Shown in pieces: positions 3,349-6,251 of a DNA stretch of 6,251 nucleotides (its first letter is position 1; each line of letters begins with the position of its first letter). The stretch lies in assembly GCA_910588045.1 (NCBI GenBank), contig CAJUPS010000147.1, positions 1 through 6,251 of the forward strand. Direction: 5' to 3'. The notes below the pieces were generated by a model. The model did no database searches, was not told the DNA's origin, and saw nothing but the letters and a program-made list of their open reading frames with translations. The position numbers were made by a program, and so were the translations under genes. The stretch is from an uncultured Oscillospiraceae bacterium (GTDB lineage Bacteria; Bacillota; Clostridia; Oscillospirales; Oscillospiraceae).

Positions 3349-6251
3349 TCAACGCTCCTGCCGGGGGCGCTTGGATTTATCGGGGACCTTCTCCCTGGGC
3401 GGAAGGGGCCGCTTCAAGCTGTCCAGCACCGAGGGACGGGCGCTTTGGGCAATAGCCTGCTCCCCCTGGCTGTGGCTTCCGTCAATATTCAGCAGCACAT
3501 CCAGCTCCGCGAGGCGGGCGGACTTCTCCTTCAGCTCGTCCTCCCGTGGGAAGGGCTTGCCGACTTCGGCCTTTGCCGCCTCCCGCTGGTCAAAGAGGTT
3601 TTCCAGCTGGGTCCTGACTGCCTCCAGCCGCTCCGGCATCTTATCAAGGGTGTGGTCAATGCGGACCAGAGCGCCAGCCGGGTCCATGCCAAGGGTTGTC
3701 CGGTGGGTCATCGCGCCTTTCAGCACCAGCTCGCGCTGGAAATTGCGGACCTCTGTGAACATGGTAAATCCCCGGTAGCTGCCGATCTCCACCATCTCCG
3801 CAATATCCCCCGCCATATACGCTGATAGAAGCGCCTTGCCCGCCTCCTCTTTGTCAGTGAAGGTCTCCCCCTGCACCATCATCCCGGCAAAGCCCTGGCT
3901 GACCTCCGCAGCGGCGGGACCCTCCGTGTCGGTGGTCCCGGCCTGGACGGGGAGCGCGGGTGCGGCCTCTGCAACCTCCGTGGCCTCCGCCGTCTCCGCC
4001 TGCTCCGCCTTGGCCGGTTTGGGCTTTTCCCTGACCACGAGGGGGTGGGGATGTTCGGACAGGGTTTGCATATCGGCCTCCAGGCCCTTGATGAAGCCCT
4101 GGTGCTGGGCGATCTGCTCCGGGAAATATTTCAGAAGGTTGTCCTCCATCTGGAACTGCTGGCTCTGGTGGGCGGACTTCATGATTTTGAGCTTGGACAC
4201 GTCCACATCCAGCTCCATGCGCTCTTTGATACGGGGGTCCCCGGCGCACAGGGCCTTGATCTCCGCATAGGACAGCGCCGCCTCGTCCACATCCTCACAG
4301 GTCCGGGCCGGGGATTTGCTGGTCATGATCTGGGAAATGAATTTCTGCTTGTTCTCCACGGTCTGCCAGAGATAAGCGTCAAAGGTCCCCTCCGTGACAT
4401 AGCGGTACACATGTACATTCTTGTTGTCGTTGCCCCGGCGCTCAATGCGGCCCTTGCGCTGGGTCAGGTCGCGGGGCCTCCAGGGACAGTCCAGGTCATG
4501 GAGGGCAATCAATTTGTCCTGCACGTTGGTCCCAGCTCCCATTTTGAAGGTGCTTCCGATCAGGACGCGCACCTGACCGGAGCGGACCTTGGCGAACAGC
4601 TCCTTCTTCTGCACATCGGTTTTCGCCTCATGGATAAAGGCCACCTGTTCGGGGCGCATCCCTCCGGCAATGAGCTTCTGCCGGATGTCCTCATAGATGG
4701 TGAAGGGCTTTTCCGGCTCCAGCGGGATGGCGCTCTCCAGCATGTGGAGGGTGGGGTCGTCCAGCTTGTCCCCGGCCCCCTTCACCGCCCGCTTGGAGGG
4801 GGTGGGTTTGGGTGTGGAAATATCGCAGAACACCAGCTGGGTCAGCCGCTTGCCGTCACCCTCCCGCCACTGATGCAGGATGTTCTCCACGCAGCTGTTG
4901 ACCTTGGTTCCCGGCTCGTCTGGGAAGGTTGGGTTGATAACACGCTGGTCCAGCCCCAGCTTGCGCCCGTCCGAGGTGATTTTCAGCATGTTGTCCCTCC
5001 GGGGGTCCACCTGTCCGGTGTGGACCTCGCTGGCCCGCTGGGACAGCTCCTTTACCATGGCCTGCTGAATCAGGGTGGGCTTGGAGGCAACCGTGTGATA
5101 CGTCACCTCCGGGGTGGGGAGGTTCAGCTGGTCGGCGGTTTTGATGTCCGCCACCTCTTTGAACAGGTTCATCAGCTCCGGGAGATTGAAGAATTTCGCA
5201 AACCGGGTCCTGGCCCGGTAGCCGGTCCCCTCCGGGGCCAGCTCTAAGGCGGTGGTGGTCTCCCCGAACCGGGAGGCCCAGCTGTCGAAGTGGGTCATGC
5301 CCATTTGCTGCAAGCGGTCATACTGAAGATACCGCTGGATGGAATACATCTCCGTCATGGAATTGGAGATGGGGGTCCCCGTGGCAAAGATGATACCGCG
5401 CCCCTTGGTGATCTCGTCCAGATAGCGGCACTTGGCAAACATATCGCTGGACTTCTGCGCGTCGGTGGTGGAAAGCCCCGCCACGTTCCGCATTTTGGTG
5501 TAGAGGAACAAATTTTTATAGTTGTCGCTCTCGTCCACGAACATCATGTCCACGCCCAGCTGCTCAAAGGTGACGACATCATCCTTGCGGTGGTTGGCCT
5601 GCAATTTTTCCAGGCGGGCCTCCAGCTGGCGCTTGGTCCGTTCCAGCTGCTTGACGGTGAACCGCTCTGCGCTGCCCTCCAGTTCCTGGATGCCCTCGGT
5701 GATCTCCCAAATCTGCTCCTGCAACAGCCGTTCCTGCCGCTCCGGGCTGATGGGGATTTTCTCAAACTGCGAGTGGCCGATAATCACCGCGTCATAATCG
5801 CCGGTGGCGATGCGGGCGCAGAATTTTTTCCGCTTCCGGGCCTCGAAGTCCTTCTTGGTGGTGACGAGGATATTGGCGGAGGGATAGAGGCGCATAAACT
5901 CGGAGGCGGTCTGCTCGGTCAGGTGGTTCGGGACCACGAAAATGGACTTGTGGCACAGGCCCAGCCGCTTGCTCTCCATGGCGGCGGCGATCATCTCAAA
6001 GGTCTTGCCCGCGCCCACCTCATGGGCCAGGAGGGTGTTGCCGCCGTAAAGGACGTGGGCAATGGCGTTGACCTGATGGGGCTGCAATTTGATTTCCGGG
6101 TTGATGCCGGAGAACACAATGCGGCTCCCGTCATACTCGCGGGGGCGGATGCAGTTCATTTCCTCGTTGTACTGCGCCACCAGGGTCTGCCGCCGTCTGG
6201 GGTCCTTCCAAATCCAGTCCTTGAAGGCTTCCCGGAGGGCCTGCTGCTTCT
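3349..6251 (-). CDS. Giant ICE SNF2-type helicase (helicase/methylase polypeptide), C-terminal part
   Basis: The frame stays open past the right edge (23 further codons upstream of the GTG at 6180), so this is the C-terminal ~966 residues of a longer protein. Numbering from that GTG as residue 1: Q-motif-like LQPHQVNAI (32-40), Walker A HEVGAGKT (53-60), motif Ia FVVPNHLTEQ (81-90), a coiled-coil-like charged insert (147-200), motif II VDESDNYKN (215-223), motif III ATGTPISNSM (266-275), and motif VI QRKGRIERRGN (574-584). This is a complete SF2 ATPase core. Tn1549-like elements usually fuse it to an N6-adenine methylase and accessory domains, which would lie beyond the window. The expected role is remodelling or protecting DNA during conjugation, as inference. 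An Ala/Glu/Thr/Pro-rich linker (712-768) interrupts the C-terminal region. The tail ends KRPRQER. A hairpin follows the stop. Confidence 0.88.
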   Translation of the reverse strand, partial: KQQALREAFKDWIWKDPRRRQTLVAQYNEEMNCIRPREYDGSRIVFSGINPEIKLQPHQVNAIAHVLYGGNTLLAHEVGAGKTFEMIAAAMESKRLGLCHKSIFVVPNHLTEQTASEFMRLYPSANILVTTKKDFEARKRKKFCARIATGDYDAVIIGHSQFEKIPISPERQERLLQEQIWEITEGIQELEGSAERFTVKQLERTKRQLEARLEKLQANHRKDDVVTFEQLGVDMMFVDESDNYKNLFLYTKMRNVAGLSTTDAQKSSDMFAKCRYLDEITKGRGIIFATGTPISNSMTEMYSIQRYLQYDRLQQMGMTHFDSWASRFGETTTALELAPEGTGYRARTRFAKFFNLPELMNLFKEVADIKTADQLNLPTPEVTYHTVASKPTLIQQAMVKELSQRASEVHTGQVDPRRDNMLKITSDGRKLGLDQRVINPTFPDEPGTKVNSCVENILHQWREGDGKRLTQLVFCDISTPKPTPSKRAVKGAGDKLDDPTLHMLESAIPLEPEKPFTIYEDIRQKLIAGGMRPEQVAFIHEAKTDVQKKELFAKVRSGQVRVLIGSTFKMGAGTNVQDKLIALHDLDCPWRPRDLTQRKGRIERRGNDNKNVHVYRYVTEGTFDAYLWQTVENKQKFISQIMTSKSPARTCEDVDEAALSYAEIKALCAGDPRIKERMELDVDVSKLKIMKSAHQSQQFQMEDNLLKYFPEQIAQHQGFIKGLEADMQTLSEHPHPLVVREKPKPAKAEQAETAEATEVAEAAPALPVQAGTTDTEGPAAAEVSQGFAGMMVQGETFTDKEEAGKALLSAYMAGDIAEMVEIGSYRGFTMFTEVRNFQRELVLKGAMTHRTTLGMDPAGALVRIDHTLDKMPERLEAVRTQLENLFDQREAAKAEVGKPFPREDELKEKSARLAELDVLLNIDGSHSQGEQAIAQSARPSVLDSLKRPLPPREKVPDKSKRPRQER
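3877..4047 (-). repeat. Low-complexity Ala/Glu/Pro-rich linker within the helicase gene
   Basis: This stretch encodes about 57 residues rich in Ala, Glu, Thr and Pro (for example KAEQAETAEATEVAEAAPA). It separates the helical segment ending LEADMQTLSEHP from the domain starting FAGMMVQGETFTDKEEAG. The DNA has degenerate GCC/TCC-type triplet repetition, typical of slippage expansion. From memory, relatives join these two parts with a much shorter stretch. Confidence 0.6.

Noticed and set aside
4045..5247. Long plus-strand frame of 400 codons opposite the helicase gene
   Set aside because: It lies entirely antisense to a helicase with intact motifs, has no recognisable domain, and is expected from GC-rich codon bias on the other strand.

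Overview
The window looks like part of the conjugation/mobilisation region of a Tn1549-like integrative and conjugative element (ICE) from a GC-rich gut Clostridium-class Firmicute (Oscillospiraceae/Lachnospiraceae type). The basis is protein resemblance recognised by eye: a MOBP-type relaxase N-terminus, a MobC-like accessory protein, a DUF3848/DUF3849 protein and the helicase half of the very large helicase/methylase polypeptide carried by these elements. No database search was possible. The species cannot be named.

Layout. Most genes lie on the minus strand, so transcription runs from high to low coordinates. (1) 6251-3349: C-terminal ~966 residues of a giant SF2/SNF2-type helicase protein whose N-terminus lies outside the window. 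(2) 3100-3345, plus strand: a small HTH-like gene lying antisense between the helicase and the next minus-strand gene. (3) 3026-1947: DUF3848/DUF3849 protein, overlapping by an ATGA junction with (4) 1950-1606, MobC-like protein. (5) 1572-1603: perfect 14-bp hairpin between convergent genes. (6) 1323-1568, plus strand: an AT-rich (about 40% GC by hand count) Cro/CI-type regulator. (7) 1165-1322: divergent promoter region with overlapping promoters and repeated AGTC(C/T) half-sites. (8) 1164-730: SLOG-like nucleotide-binding protein. (9) 652-344: 102-residue conserved ICE-type protein. (10) 336-308: 12-bp terminator-like hairpin. (11) 286-1: relaxase N-terminus, running off the left edge.

How they may work together. 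Relaxase and MobC would form the relaxosome that nicks the element at oriT for transfer; the helicase/methylase probably processes or protects transferred DNA. The XRE regulator sits where it could control a single promoter driving SLOG, the 102-residue protein and relaxase. The hairpin just before relaxase leaves no room for a further promoter, so read-through may set relaxase level. The most interesting parts are this regulated XRE-SLOG cassette between mobC and relaxase, and a C-terminal tail shared by two unrelated proteins of the operon. Nothing was recognised as tRNA, rRNA, insertion sequence, CRISPR array or integration site. Every stretch above 150 bases without a gene is described below.
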